Shown in pieces: positions 42,134 through 51,485 of a stretch of DNA of 64,000 nt (position 1 is its first letter; each line of letters begins with the position of its first letter). Source of the DNA: Methyloceanibacter caenitepidi. GTDB taxonomy: Bacteria > Pseudomonadota > Alphaproteobacteria > Rhizobiales > Methyloligellaceae. The stretch is from the NCBI RefSeq assembly GCF_000828475.1, contig NZ_AP014648.1:868001-932000 (forward strand). Direction: 5' to 3'. The notes beneath the pieces were generated by a model. That model was not told the origin of the DNA. It saw only the letters and a list, made by a program, of their open reading frames with translations, and did not search any database. Made by a program: the position numbers and the translations under genes.

Positions 42134-42338
42134 GCGTCCTGCCCCGTTGCATGGTTGAGGTGCCGCCGAGACCGCCTGCCATCAGGGCACGGTAGCCAGA
42201 CCGCCCCTTAGCGGTACCGTGAATGCACTTAGCAGCCGGGCCAGCCAATGCAAACCGTCCTTCGCCAACAAGGAGGCCAAAATGCGGTGGGCGCAGGAAG
42301 CGGACCCCGCGCGACTTGCGTTCCGGGAAGGGAAGCGC

Positions 42339-45236
42339 CTACCAGGTGAGGCGCATGCCGCCTCTGGCGCTGACGCCTTCCGTCTGATCCGCGAAGATAT
42401 AGTCCACCTTGGCGAACACGGCGGTTTGGGCCTCCGGGTTGAAGAAATTCACGCCGCCCGATACTTCGCCCCAAACCTCGTCCGGTTTGTCGGTGAAGAC
42501 GAAGTCCGTCCCCCGGGAGGTCAGCGTCGCGCTGTGTTCTCCGGAGAGCACGCCCCAAAAGCTTCCTGTCACGAAGGGCTCGAACGTGGTGCCTTCCCAA
42601 ATCTGCGACGACGTGCCCACGCGCAGGCCGAGGCGTCCGCGGACCTGCTCGTCGTCGCCGAAGTCGACGGCATTGCCCTGGTGGGAGAAGTCGTCGACAT
42701 GCGTCCATGAGATCGCGATCGTACCAAGCGGCTCGACGAACGGCCCGTCCTTCAGACCGCCGAAGCGGTAGCCGCTGTCCATGCGAAGGCCGTAGGTTTG
42801 CGTATCGAGCGTCTCTGGATACTCGACCGCTGCCGTCGGCTCGACCGTGCCGAAGAAGGCCTTGAACAACGTATCGAGGAAGAATCCGCCGCGCAGATAG
42901 GTTGCGTAGGCGCCTGCTTCCAAGGTGCTGATCTGAAACGAGCGCGCGATGGCGGCGTACTCGAGCGACGACTCCACCGCGCCGCCAAGCAGGCCGAAGA
43001 CGAGCATATCGTCCGGTGAGAGGATGTTTTCCTTGCCGAAATCCACGCCGGACTCGACCTGCCATATGTCGAGGGTGCGGCCGAGGTCATACCGGTAGGT
43101 GCGGCCGTTGGCCTTGGTCGTTCCATTGTCGTCGAGATTAAGCCAGGTGCCGCCACCCCGCGCCCATACAGCGGGGACAAGGTCGTATATATCCTGACAG
43201 CGGATCCGTTCTTGAGGATCCGAAATGTCGTCGCATACAGATCCGCGCGCCAGGAGCGCGCGCAAATCGACGCTCTGATCGAACCACGTTTCCGTCGATT
43301 GATGGAAGACTTCGTGTGTCGCGGTGATCACATGCGGCAGGATATGGGACCCGCCGCCGGCATGGCTCTTCAGGTCGAAGCGTCCGCTCCCTGTCGGCGT
43401 GAACACCAAGTCGTAGTCGAAAAAGCCCGCATCGATCGGCTTCTCCAGGTAGAAGTTGGCGGCATTCACGTTGCCGTCCACAAACACGACCGGAATGCCC
43501 TGGCGGTTGAGCTGGCCCGGTCCCGGATTGACATTGTTGACCAAAAGGCGTGTGCGCCCGGTCGTGGTGCCTTCGACGGTCAGCGTATCGGACTTCGATC
43601 CCGGACCGCCGAGAAAGGCGTCGACGCCAAGCGTGGATTTGCCGGAGCCTCTGAACCGCAGGTCGGTTCCCCCTGGCGTATTCGACATGGTGAAGGAATC
43701 GCCAATCTTCCCGTCCACCAAGGTGATGAGGCCCTTGTTCTGAAAACGCTCGAGGCCGGTGATGCGCGTGCTCTCGCTCGCTGCTGAATCGGCGGTGCGC
43801 AGCGTGCCGCCGGCTTGGTTGACGAAAAGGTCGGAGCCGTCTCTGAACCGGCTGGTGCCGCTCGCGTTGAACTCGCCGCCTGACATATTGGTGAACGTGT
43901 CGCTGCTGTTCGTCAGGTCCACGAAACCCGTGATCAGGCCTGAGTTGCTGATGGACGAACTCGCGCCGATCGTGTCGATGGCCAAACCCGAACCGGCGGA
44001 GATGTCGCCGCTATTGTTGATCTTCGTCGACGTCGCGCTGTAGCTGAAGAGGCCGATGGTCGATCCATACAGCTCACCGCTATTGTTGACGGTAATTTGC
44101 GACCCTGGCCCGGTGGACAGGGCGGCGATACCGTAGCCAAGTCTTCCTTCGGCGCGGACGGAGCCCGAGCTATTGATGGTAATGTCGCTGTTCACGTTGC
44201 CGGTATAGGCGAAAATGCCATCCGCGAGCGCGCCTCTGACCTGAATGTCGCCGTCGTTGGTGATCGTAATGTCGGACTTGCGCCCAAATGTGCTTGCTCT
44301 GATGCCTTCTGCCGAAAAGCCGCTTGTTGCGATTGTGCCGCTGTTGTTGGCGGTGATCGATGACAACTGGCGATACGTCGAGAGATACATACCTTCGGCG
44401 TCAAAACCCCGGGTGCTGATGTCGCCGGTGTTCGTGGCGGTGATGTCGCTGTTCCGGCGCAATGTGTAGCCGTAGATGCCTTCCGCGTTGAGTCCGCGCG
44501 TGGTGATCGTGCCGTCGTTGGTAACTTTGATGTTGCTGTTGGGGCCGTAGGTGTACGCGTAGACGCCGTAAGCATTGAAGCCGAGGGTCGCGACGTCACC
44601 GTTGTTCGTAACTGTGACATGGCTCCGGTTGCCGCCTGTGATGCCCACGATTCCTGCGGCCCGTGCCCCGGCGGTGGCGATTTCGCCGTCGTTGGTGATT
44701 TTGACGCGGCTTCTATTTCCGCCCGTATAGCCGACGATCCCTGCGGCGCCGGCGCCCAACGTCGCAATATCTCCGGTATTGGTGATCGTAATCGAACTGC
44801 CGTTGCCGCCGGTGTACGTGCTGATGCCCGCGGCGACGAGCGCCAAGGCTGCCAGGTCGCCGTTATTTGTGAGATTGATTGGACTGTTCGGAGAGAACGT
44901 CGTTGTCGCAAAGATTGTCCCGGCGACGGGTCCGGTCGCGGCCAGGTCGCCGTTATTAGTGAGATTGATTGGCGCGGAAAAGAAGGGATTGACTGTTGTG
45001 ACGGACAGGCATGTCACGAGGAACAAGCAATCCGTGTTTTTGGTGAAATTGACGGGGCCTGCCGAGGCGATGATGGTGGCTTGCGCCGCCGCGGGCACGG
45101 GATCGGACAGAATGAAGGCTGTCGCCAGGGCTGTTCCCGCCAAGAGAACGCGTCGTCGCATACGATTTACGTCGAAGTGCCTGGCTGTGCCGCCGCACGA
45201 ACCCCCTGTGCGGCGAAGCGCCCTTTGACGTCCCAT
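42339..45236 (-). CDS. Autotransporter-like outer membrane protein with beta-helix repeats
   Basis: A 965-residue type V secretion-like protein. The start with GGGGGG upstream gives a 25-residue basic extension before the signal peptide (MRRRVLLAGTALATAFILSD, cleavage near AAAQA), like the extended signal regions of autotransporters. Residues about 80-470 are ~30-residue repeats (for example VKITNDGEIATAGARAAGI, VTVTNNGDVATLGFNAYGV) predicted to form a passenger beta helix. After a conserved bridge (GLITGFVDLTNSSDTF; IPVVFVDGNVNAANFYLEK), the last ~300 residues are a 12-strand-type barrel ending in an aromatic residue (MRLTW). A shorter start at 45161 is possible. A paralogue begins at 61.7 kb. 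Confidence 0.85.
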   Translation of the reverse strand: MGRQRALRRTGGSCGGTARHFDVNRMRRRVLLAGTALATAFILSDPVPAAAQATIIASAGPVNFTKNTDCLFLVTCLSVTTVNPFFSAPINLTNNGDLAATGPVAGTIFATTTFSPNSPINLTNNGDLAALALVAAGISTYTGGNGSSITITNTGDIATLGAGAAGIVGYTGGNRSRVKITNDGEIATAGARAAGIVGITGGNRSHVTVTNNGDVATLGFNAYGVYAYTYGPNSNIKVTNDGTITTRGLNAEGIYGYTLRRNSDITATNTGDISTRGFDAEGMYLSTYRQLSSITANNSGTIATSGFSAEGIRASTFGRKSDITITNDGDIQVRGALADGIFAYTGNVNSDITINSSGSVRAEGRLGYGIAALSTGPGSQITVNNSGELYGSTIGLFSYSATSTKINNSGDISAGSGLAIDTIGASSSISNSGLITGFVDLTNSSDTFTNMSGGEFNASGTSRFRDGSDLFVNQAGGTLRTADSAASESTRITGLERFQNKGLITLVDGKIGDSFTMSNTPGGTDLRFRGSGKSTLGVDAFLGGPGSKSDTLTVEGTTTGRTRLLVNNVNPGPGQLNRQGIPVVFVDGNVNAANFYLEKPIDAGFFDYDLVFTPTGSGRFDLKSHAGGGSHILPHVITATHEVFHQSTETWFDQSVDLRALLARGSVCDDISDPQERIRCQDIYDLVPAVWARGGGTWLNLDDNGTTKANGRTYRYDLGRTLDIWQVESGVDFGKENILSPDDMLVFGLLGGAVESSLEYAAIARSFQISTLEAGAYATYLRGGFFLDTLFKAFFGTVEPTAAVEYPETLDTQTYGLRMDSGYRFGGLKDGPFVEPLGTIAISWTHVDDFSHQGNAVDFGDDEQVRGRLGLRVGTSSQIWEGTTFEPFVTGSFWGVLSGEHSATLTSRGTDFVFTDKPDEVWGEVSGGVNFFNPEAQTAVFAKVDYIFADQTEGVSARGGMRLTW

Positions 45237-45706
45237 GATCCCCCCGGAAACTGTCGGTACGACCGTAGCAAAATGGCGGAAAAGTGTGATGGGTGCCAGG
45301 GGATGCGCCCGAATGCTCCACAGCCGAATGCTGATTCACAGCAGCAGTTGCTGGAAAGAAACAGTTTTCCGCATTGCACCCCTGCCGGAGAATTCGTTCG
45401 CCAATCCGTCTCGTGAAAGAAAAATTTCCTTCGGTTTAGGTTTATTAGGAACAATTTTGCACTAGAACCAGCGTATGGACATTTATCGGGGAATGATTTT
45501 TCTGTAGTTCTTCCTATTTACGGGACTGAAAGTCCTCTGTCGGGGTGTTGGCGCGGTATCCGACCAAGGCAGGTTCCGCCCGGTCCCCGCGGGAGCCGAG
45601 CGGGCGGTCAGGATTTGCCATTTTGCGGACTTGCGGGGCGGACCGCCGCCAAGTACACGGGCCGTTCCTTTTCAACCTCGACGCCTTTTGGAAGGTGGCA
45701 TGAGAG
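45237..45706. other. Intergenic region with a GC-rich hairpin upstream of the ferredoxin-cysG operon
   Basis: I see no gene in these 470 bases. At 45576-45607 CCGCCCG pairs with CGGGCGG, and the 18-base interior contains the palindrome CCCGCGGG, so a stable two-part hairpin is likely in the leader of the downstream operon. AT-rich stretches around 45415-45515 may hold divergent promoters for the autotransporter and the ferredoxin operon. No known riboswitch class is recognised. Confidence 0.4.
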
Positions 45707-46066
45707 ATGTTTATCAACGTGCGCATGCCGGACGGATCCACGCACCGCCTCGAGGCCATGGAGGGGTGGCGTGTGATGGAGGTCATCCGCGATTGGGGTC
45801 TGCCCATCAAGGCGGAGTGCGGCGGCGCCTGCGCGTGTGCCACCTGCCATGTCTGGGTGGCGGAGGAGTGGGTCGACAAGCTCGTTCCGCCGACCGACGA
45901 AGAGACCGAAATGCTCGATGGTGCTTTTTCCGTGGACGACCGGCGCTCGCGGCTTTCGTGCCAGCTCCTGATGACGCCCGAACTCGACGGGCTCGTGGTT
46001 GAGCTTGCGCCCGAAAGCCTCACCGACATTGTCGACAGCACGGCAGCGACAGGAACATCTGGGTGA
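45707..46066 (+). CDS. 2Fe-2S ferredoxin (adrenodoxin/ISC type)
   Basis: A 119-residue electron carrier. Cluster ligands follow the C-x5-C-x2-C pattern in ECGGACACATCHVW, with the fourth Cys in SRLSCQLL. The N-terminus (MFINVRMPDGSTHRLEAMEG) and DEETEMLDGAF are typical of vertebrate-type ferredoxins. Its stop overlaps the cysG start (TGATG), so it is co-translated with siroheme synthase. In this operon it may supply electrons to CysI, since no flavoprotein CysJ is encoded nearby. That is an inference from order; ISC-type ferredoxins also act in Fe-S assembly. Confidence 0.9.
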   Translation: MFINVRMPDGSTHRLEAMEGWRVMEVIRDWGLPIKAECGGACACATCHVWVAEEWVDKLVPPTDEETEMLDGAFSVDDRRSRLSCQLLMTPELDGLVVELAPESLTDIVDSTAATGTSG

Positions 46067-47511
46067 TGCGGACCTTTCCCATCTTTGTGAGATTCGATGG
46101 CAAGCCGCCGCTCGTGGTCGGCGGGGGTCCGCTTGCGGCCATCAAGACGCGGCTGCTCCTGAAGCGGGCCGACCGTGTCGACGTGGCGGCTGAAGGGCTG
46201 AACCCGGAACTGTCGAGCCTTGAGGCCGAGGGCAAGGTGGTCATGCAGCCGGCTCACCCGGACATGGATCAGATTCGCGGCCGCCCGCTCGTGATCTCGG
46301 CCACCGAGATCGAGGACGAGGACGCACGAATCGCCGAGATCGCGCGCGCCTTGGGCGTTCCCGTTAACGTCCCGGACCGCCCGGCTCTGTGCACCGCAGC
46401 GCTGCCGGCGATCGTGGATCGCGGCGAGGTCACGGTGGCAATCGGAACGTCGGCCGCCGCGCCGGTCTTGGCCCAGCGTCTGCGTGCTTGGCTGGAGAAC
46501 GAGTTGCATCCGCGGCTTGGCGACTTGGCCGAACTTGCGGGGCAGTTTCGCGAGCGCGTGGCCGGCAGTCTCGCCGAGGGGACTGGACGGCGCCGCCTGT
46601 GGGAGAAAATTTTCGACGGCCCGGCCGCACAGGCCATGCTCCACGGCGACGAGGAGACGGCCCGCAAGCTGATCGACCGGGAAATTGAGAGCGCCGCTTC
46701 TGCCGGCAACGACGCAGCCCACGCGCCGCATGGCCGTGTTTTTCTCGTTGGCGCCGGTCCCGGGGACCCCGAGCTACTCACCATGAAGGCGATTCGGGCG
46801 CTCAAGGCCGCCGACGTCGTTCTATACGACAAGCTCGTAGGAGACGGTGTCTTGGAACTGGCGCGCCGCGAAGCGGAGCTGATCTCTGTCGGCAAGGCAA
46901 AGGGGGCCCATAGCGTGCCGCAGCCGGAGATCAACGCGTTGCTGGTCGCGCGCGCGAAGGCCGGGCGCACCGTCGTGCGGCTTAAGGGTGGCGACCCCTT
47001 CATCTTCGGACGCGGCGGCGAGGAACTCGATGCGCTCCGGGCCGAGAACATTGCCGTCGAGGTCATTCCCGGTGTCACGGCCGGTGCTGCTGCTGCGGCG
47101 AGCTTGCAGATTCCGCTGACCCATCGCGACGTGTCGCACACGGTGACGTTCGTGTCGGGCCATGAAGCGGGCGGTAAGGCCCCGAGCTTCGAGCATCTCG
47201 ACCTGAAGGCGTTGGCCTCCGGCAACAACACGCTGGTCGTCTATATGGGCGTCACGACGGGGGCGGTGATTGCACAGCGCCTTCTGGAGGCCGGGTTCCG
47301 CGAGGCCCTGCCCGTGATCGCCGTGGAGAACGCGAGCCGTCCGAACGAGCGGCGCGTCGCCACGACGATTTCCACGCTGGCGAACGACGCCGACAGCCTC
47401 GGCTTGAACAGTCCCGCCGTCCTCATCTTCGGAGAGGTCGCCGGGCTTCCCGCCGCCGGCGCGGTCGAAACGATTTTGGCTCATGAGGAGGTTGCGCGCG
47501 CCTATGCCTAG
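46066..47511 (+). CDS. cysG: Siroheme synthase CysG (trifunctional)
   Basis: A 481-residue enzyme that makes siroheme from uroporphyrinogen III, in three steps: two methylations, NAD-dependent dehydrogenation and ferrochelation. The N-terminal domain has the NAD loop VVGGGPLAAIKTRLL and SxTS-type chelatase features. The C-terminal SUMT domain has VFLVGAGPGDPELLTMKAIR, YDKLVG, RLKGGDPFIFGRGGEE, and VIPGVTAGAAAAASLQIPLT. The start overlaps the ferredoxin stop and the end overlaps DUF2849 by 8 bases. Siroheme is the cofactor of CysI, two genes downstream. Confidence 0.95.
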   Translation: MRTFPIFVRFDGKPPLVVGGGPLAAIKTRLLLKRADRVDVAAEGLNPELSSLEAEGKVVMQPAHPDMDQIRGRPLVISATEIEDEDARIAEIARALGVPVNVPDRPALCTAALPAIVDRGEVTVAIGTSAAAPVLAQRLRAWLENELHPRLGDLAELAGQFRERVAGSLAEGTGRRRLWEKIFDGPAAQAMLHGDEETARKLIDREIESAASAGNDAAHAPHGRVFLVGAGPGDPELLTMKAIRALKAADVVLYDKLVGDGVLELARREAELISVGKAKGAHSVPQPEINALLVARAKAGRTVVRLKGGDPFIFGRGGEELDALRAENIAVEVIPGVTAGAAAAASLQIPLTHRDVSHTVTFVSGHEAGGKAPSFEHLDLKALASGNNTLVVYMGVTTGAVIAQRLLEAGFREALPVIAVENASRPNERRVATTISTLANDADSLGLNSPAVLIFGEVAGLPAAGAVETILAHEEVARAYA

Positions 47512-47800
47512 CGTCGTTACAGCAAACCGCTTGGATGACGGCATCGTTGTCTATCTCGCGCCGGGAGGTGCGTGGACGGAGGACATTGCCGAGGCGGCCC
47601 GCGCCGAGAGCGAGGACGAGGTCAAGGCGCTTGAGGCGACCGCGGAAGAGGCCGTCCGCAAGCGCCTCGTCATCAGCGTCTATCCCATGCCGATCGAGGT
47701 CCGGGATGACGGCACTGTCGATCCCATTTCCGTGCGCGAACGCATTCGCGCTTCACACCGCACGACACTGACAAAGGACTGGTACGATGTACCGCTATGA
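47504..47800 (+). CDS. DUF2849 family protein
   Basis: A 98-residue cytoplasmic protein of the DUF2849 family, which is nearly always found in alphaproteobacterial sulfite-reductase operons. The family start is VVTANRLDDGIVVYLAPGGA and the family end DWYDVPL. YPMPIEVRDDGTVDPISVRE is a third block. The ATG at 47504 is inside the end of cysG and is preceded by GAGGAGG; an ATG at 47483 is possible. It overlaps the cysI start by 14 bases. The function is not known, but position implies a role in sulfite reduction or its assembly. Confidence 0.88.
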   Translation: MPSVVTANRLDDGIVVYLAPGGAWTEDIAEAARAESEDEVKALEATAEEAVRKRLVISVYPMPIEVRDDGTVDPISVRERIRASHRTTLTKDWYDVPL

Positions 47801-49442
47801 TGAATTCGATCATGCCTTCGTAAACGAGCGCGTCGCTGAGTTCCGCGACCAGGTCGGACGACGGCTGACCGGGGAGCTTTCCGAGGAAGAGTTCCGTCCC
47901 TTGCGCCTGCGCAATGGGCTCTATCTGCAGCTGCATGCCTACATGCTGCGGATCGCCGTCCCCTATGGCCAGTTGTCGCCGCGCCAGATGCGGCAACTCG
48001 CGATGATCGGACGCAAGTGGGATCGCGGCTACGGCCATTTCACGACGCGCCAGAACATCCAGTTCAACTGGATAAAGCTCGTCGATGTGCCCGATGTGCT
48101 GGCCGCGTTGGCTGAAGTTGAGATGCACTGCATCCAGACGAGCGGCAATTGCGTGCGCAATGTCACCTCCGACCCGTACGCGGCCGCCGCGAACGACGAG
48201 TTGGAGGACCCGCGGGTCTGGTGCGAGATTCTGCGCCAGTGGTCGACGCTGCATCCGGAGTTCAACTGGCTACCGCGCAAGTTCAAGATTGCCGTTTCCG
48301 GTGCCGCGGAAGACCGCGCTGCCACGGCATTTCACGATATCGGACTGCGCATCGTGCGCGGCCCGAACGGCGAGAATGGGTTCCGCGTACTCGTCGGCGG
48401 CGGCATGGGGCGCACTCCCTATGTAGGCCAGGTGATCCGCGAGTTTCTGCCGAAGGAGCATTTGCTCTCTTACGTGGAGTCGATCCTGCGCGTATACAAT
48501 CTGCTGGGGCGCCGGGACAATCTGTACAAGGCCCGCATCAAGATCCTTGTGAACACCCTCGGCATCGAGAAATTCCGCGAAGCTGTCGAAGACGACTGGA
48601 ATGCGACGGTCAAGGTCGGCATCGATCTTCCCGACGGCGAGGTCCGCCGCATCGCGTCCTATTTCGCGCCGCCGGATCTGCCGGAACGCGCCCCCCGCGA
48701 TGAGGCCCTGGCAGCGCGCCGAGAGAGCGATCCGGGTTTTGCGACCTGGTACCGCAACAACGTGCTGCCGCATCGCGTGCCGGGTTATGTCTCCGCCGTG
48801 ATCTCGCTGAAGGAGCCGGGACGCACGCCGGGCGATGCCTCGTCGGACACGATGGATCTCGTGGCGGATCTCGCCGAACGCTTCGGTCACGACGAGATCC
48901 GGGTCAACTACACGCAGAACCTGGTCCTGCCGCATGTGGCGCTGGCGGACATTCCCGCGCTCTATGACGCGCTTGCGGAGGCAGGGCTCGCGGTCGGCAA
49001 CAACGAATTGCTGGGCGATATGATCTGCTGCCCGGGTCTCGACTACTGCAACCTCGCCAATGCGCGGTCCATCCCCATCGCGAAGGAGATCGCCAAGAAG
49101 TTCGAGGATCCCGCGCGGCAGGATGAGATCGGTAAGATCCGCGTCAACATGTCGGGCTGCATCAATGCCTGCGGTCATCACCACGCCGGCAATATCGGCA
49201 TCCTCGGTGTCGATAAGAAGGGTACGGAGCTTTACCAGATCACGCTCGGCGGCAGCCCGAAGGATGACGCCGCGGTTGGTACCATCATCGGTCCCGGCTT
49301 CCGCGCCGAGAAGGTGCCGGAAGCGATCGATACGATTGTCGAGACCTATGTCGAAAACCGAAACGAGGGAGAGAGCTTCCTCGAGACCTGGCGCCGTGTC
49401 GGCGCCGCGCCGTTCAAGGAGGCTCTCTATGGTGCTCGTTGA
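47787..49442 (+). CDS. cysI: Sulfite reductase, siroheme 4Fe-4S hemoprotein (nitrite/sulfite reductase family)
   Basis: Reduces sulfite to sulfide with six electrons. The 551-residue protein has two ferredoxin-like siroheme domains. Substrate and siroheme contacts include GHFTTRQNIQFNWI and TSGNCVRNVTSDPYA. The cluster cysteines are in MICCPGLDYCNLA and MSGCINACGHHHAGNIG, the typical two-part set of this family. It lacks a CysJ partner nearby, so electrons probably come from ferredoxin. The ATG lies within the end of DUF2849 and the end overlaps the DUF934-cysH gene by 14 bases, giving tight translational coupling. Nitrite could also be a substrate, but the sulfate genes around it favour sulfite. 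Confidence 0.94.
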   Translation: MYRYDEFDHAFVNERVAEFRDQVGRRLTGELSEEEFRPLRLRNGLYLQLHAYMLRIAVPYGQLSPRQMRQLAMIGRKWDRGYGHFTTRQNIQFNWIKLVDVPDVLAALAEVEMHCIQTSGNCVRNVTSDPYAAAANDELEDPRVWCEILRQWSTLHPEFNWLPRKFKIAVSGAAEDRAATAFHDIGLRIVRGPNGENGFRVLVGGGMGRTPYVGQVIREFLPKEHLLSYVESILRVYNLLGRRDNLYKARIKILVNTLGIEKFREAVEDDWNATVKVGIDLPDGEVRRIASYFAPPDLPERAPRDEALAARRESDPGFATWYRNNVLPHRVPGYVSAVISLKEPGRTPGDASSDTMDLVADLAERFGHDEIRVNYTQNLVLPHVALADIPALYDALAEAGLAVGNNELLGDMICCPGLDYCNLANARSIPIAKEIAKKFEDPARQDEIGKIRVNMSGCINACGHHHAGNIGILGVDKKGTELYQITLGGSPKDDAAVGTIIGPGFRAEKVPEAIDTIVETYVENRNEGESFLETWRRVGAAPFKEALYGAR

Positions 49443-50583
49443 TTTGTCGACAGGCGGGCTTGTCGCGGACCCCGATGAGCCGGCCACCGTCTTGGAACCG
49501 GCCGCGGACCACGACGCGCTGGCCTCCGCCGCTGGCGGCAATGCCGGGCCGATTGCGATACTGTTCCCGAGTTTCGCGGATGGGCGCGGCTTCAGCCTTG
49601 CCCGCATTCTCCGCGATCGCCTCGGCTTCACCGGCGAGATCCGCGCCGTCGGGTCGCTTATTCCGGACCAGTCGCAGTTTCTCTTGCGGTCCGGTTTCGA
49701 CACAGCCGAGATCGCCGACCCTGACGCGGCCGAGACGTGGAAGAAGACGCTCACCATCATTGGCCGCAGCTATCAGCCCTCGGCACGCAACCCGCTGCCG
49801 CTGCGCTGGAACGCATCCGCTACGGCCGCGGCCGAGCTCGATCAAGCGCTCGCCGCGACGGACGATCTCGTCGAGCGCATCAGGTTGATCGCAGAGCGCA
49901 TCGAAGGCCGCATCGCGTTCTCGACGAGCGTCGGTCTCGAAGACCAGGTAATCCTGCAGGCCATTGCCAAATCGGGCGTGGTGAAGGCGGGCGCCGACAT
50001 TGATGTTTTTACGCTCGACACTGGCCGGCTGTTCCCGGAAGTCCTGGAGACGATCGAACTGTCCGAGCTGCGCTACCGCACCCGGATCCGGCTTGTCGCG
50101 CCCGACGCGCGCGAGGTCGAAGAGCTGGTGTCCCGCGATGGCGTATACGGCTTCCGCCAATCCGTCGAAAACCGGAAGAGTTGCTGCGAGATCCGTAAAG
50201 TCCGTCCCTTGAACCGGGCCTTGCAGGGCGCGCAAGGGTGGATCACCGGCCTGCGGCGCGAGCAGTCGCAGGCCCGTGCGGATGTGCCGCTGGCCGAATG
50301 GGATGCGGAGCGCGGGCTCATCAAGATCAACCCGATTGCCGATTGGCCCGATAAGCGCCTGAACGACTACATCGACGCCAATAATGTCGTGATCAATCCG
50401 CTGCACGCGCAAGGCTTCGTCTCGATCGGCTGCGCGCCGTGCACGCGCGCGATTGAGCCGGGCGAAGACCCGCGCGCAGGCCGCTGGTGGTGGGAAAGCG
50501 AAGACAAGAAGGAATGCGGACTGCATGTGGCCGAATCCGAGCGTTCGGTAGCGCCAGTCGCACACCGGGAGAAGGCTGCATGA
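49429..50583 (+). CDS. cysH: DUF934-APS/PAPS reductase (CysH) fusion protein
   Basis: A 384-residue single ORF. Residues about 1-130 are DUF934 ([40 protein letters not shown]). Residues about 145-384 are Cys[65 protein letters not shown] and the catalytic ECGLH. The CC...CxxC set is that of 4Fe-4S APS reductases, so it probably reduces APS (perhaps also PAPS) to sulfite. In most relatives DUF934 and cysH are separate neighbouring genes; here there is no stop or restart between them. The start is within the end of cysI. The stop overlaps cysD (ATGA). Confidence 0.9.
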   Translation: MVLVDLSTGGLVADPDEPATVLEPAADHDALASAAGGNAGPIAILFPSFADGRGFSLARILRDRLGFTGEIRAVGSLIPDQSQFLLRSGFDTAEIADPDAAETWKKTLTIIGRSYQPSARNPLPLRWNASATAAAELDQALAATDDLVERIRLIAERIEGRIAFSTSVGLEDQVILQAIAKSGVVKAGADIDVFTLDTGRLFPEVLETIELSELRYRTRIRLVAPDAREVEELVSRDGVYGFRQSVENRKSCCEIRKVRPLNRALQGAQGWITGLRREQSQARADVPLAEWDAERGLIKINPIADWPDKRLNDYIDANNVVINPLHAQGFVSIGCAPCTRAIEPGEDPRAGRWWWESEDKKECGLHVAESERSVAPVAHREKAA

Positions 50584-51485
50584 CCGCACTCACATCTCAC
50601 CTCAAGCTTCTCGAAGCAGAGAGCATCCACATCTTCCGCGAGGCCGCGGCGCAGTTCCGTGCGCCGGTGCTGCTGTACTCGATCGGCAAAGACTCGACGG
50701 TTCTGCTGCATCTGGCGCGCAAGGCGTTTTGGCCGGCTAAGCTCCCGTTCCCGCTGCTTCATGTCGACACGACATGGAAGTTCCGCGAGATGATCGCGTT
50801 CCGCGACCGGACCGCATCCGAAATGGGGCTCGATTTGATCGTGCATACCAACCATGACGGCGCGGCAAAGAATATCAACCCGTTCGATTATCCGCCGTCT
50901 GTCTATACGGACATCATGAAGACCCAGGCGCTGCGCCAGGCGCTCGACAATGGCGGCTACGATGCCGCGTTTGGCGGCGCGCGCCGCGACGAAGAGGCAT
51001 CCCGGGCGAAGGAACGCGTGTTCTCGTTCCGGGCTGGCGGCCATAGCTGGGATCCGCGCCTGCAGCGACCGGAGATGTGGCAGCTCCTCAACGGGCGTCT
51101 GGGCAAGGACGAAACCGTCCGGGTCTTCCCGATGTCGAATTGGACCGAGGCGGATGTCTGGCGCTACATCACGCTCGAGCAGCTCGACGTGGTGCCGCTC
51201 TATTTTGCGAAAGAGCGTCCCACGGTCGAACGCGACGGTCAGATCCTGATGGTCGACGACGAGCGCATGCCTCTCAAGCCGGGCGAGAAGCCCACGATGC
51301 GCAAGATCAGATTCCGCACGCTTGGATGCTACCCGCTCACCGCGGCGATCGAGTCCGAAGCGGCCGACCTTGACTCGCTCGTGACCGAAACCTTGGGCGC
51401 GCGTGTTTCGGAGCGGGCCGGGCGTCTGATCGACCATGACGAGGCCGGTGCGATGGAGATGAAGAAGCGCGAGGGGTACTTCTAA
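50580..51485 (+). CDS. cysD: Sulfate adenylyltransferase subunit 2 (CysD)
   Basis: The ATP-pyrophosphatase subunit of ATP sulfurylase, which forms APS with CysN. The 301-residue protein has the PP-loop [18 protein letters not shown] near residue 35, [38 protein letters not shown], and the C-terminal [20 protein letters not shown]. The length matches the family. It starts at ATG overlapping the cysH stop and ends with TAATG, where cysN begins, so the three are co-translated. Confidence 0.96.
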   Translation: MTALTSHLKLLEAESIHIFREAAAQFRAPVLLYSIGKDSTVLLHLARKAFWPAKLPFPLLHVDTTWKFREMIAFRDRTASEMGLDLIVHTNHDGAAKNINPFDYPPSVYTDIMKTQALRQALDNGGYDAAFGGARRDEEASRAKERVFSFRAGGHSWDPRLQRPEMWQLLNGRLGKDETVRVFPMSNWTEADVWRYITLEQLDVVPLYFAKERPTVERDGQILMVDDERMPLKPGEKPTMRKIRFRTLGCYPLTAAIESEAADLDSLVTETLGARVSERAGRLIDHDEAGAMEMKKREGYF

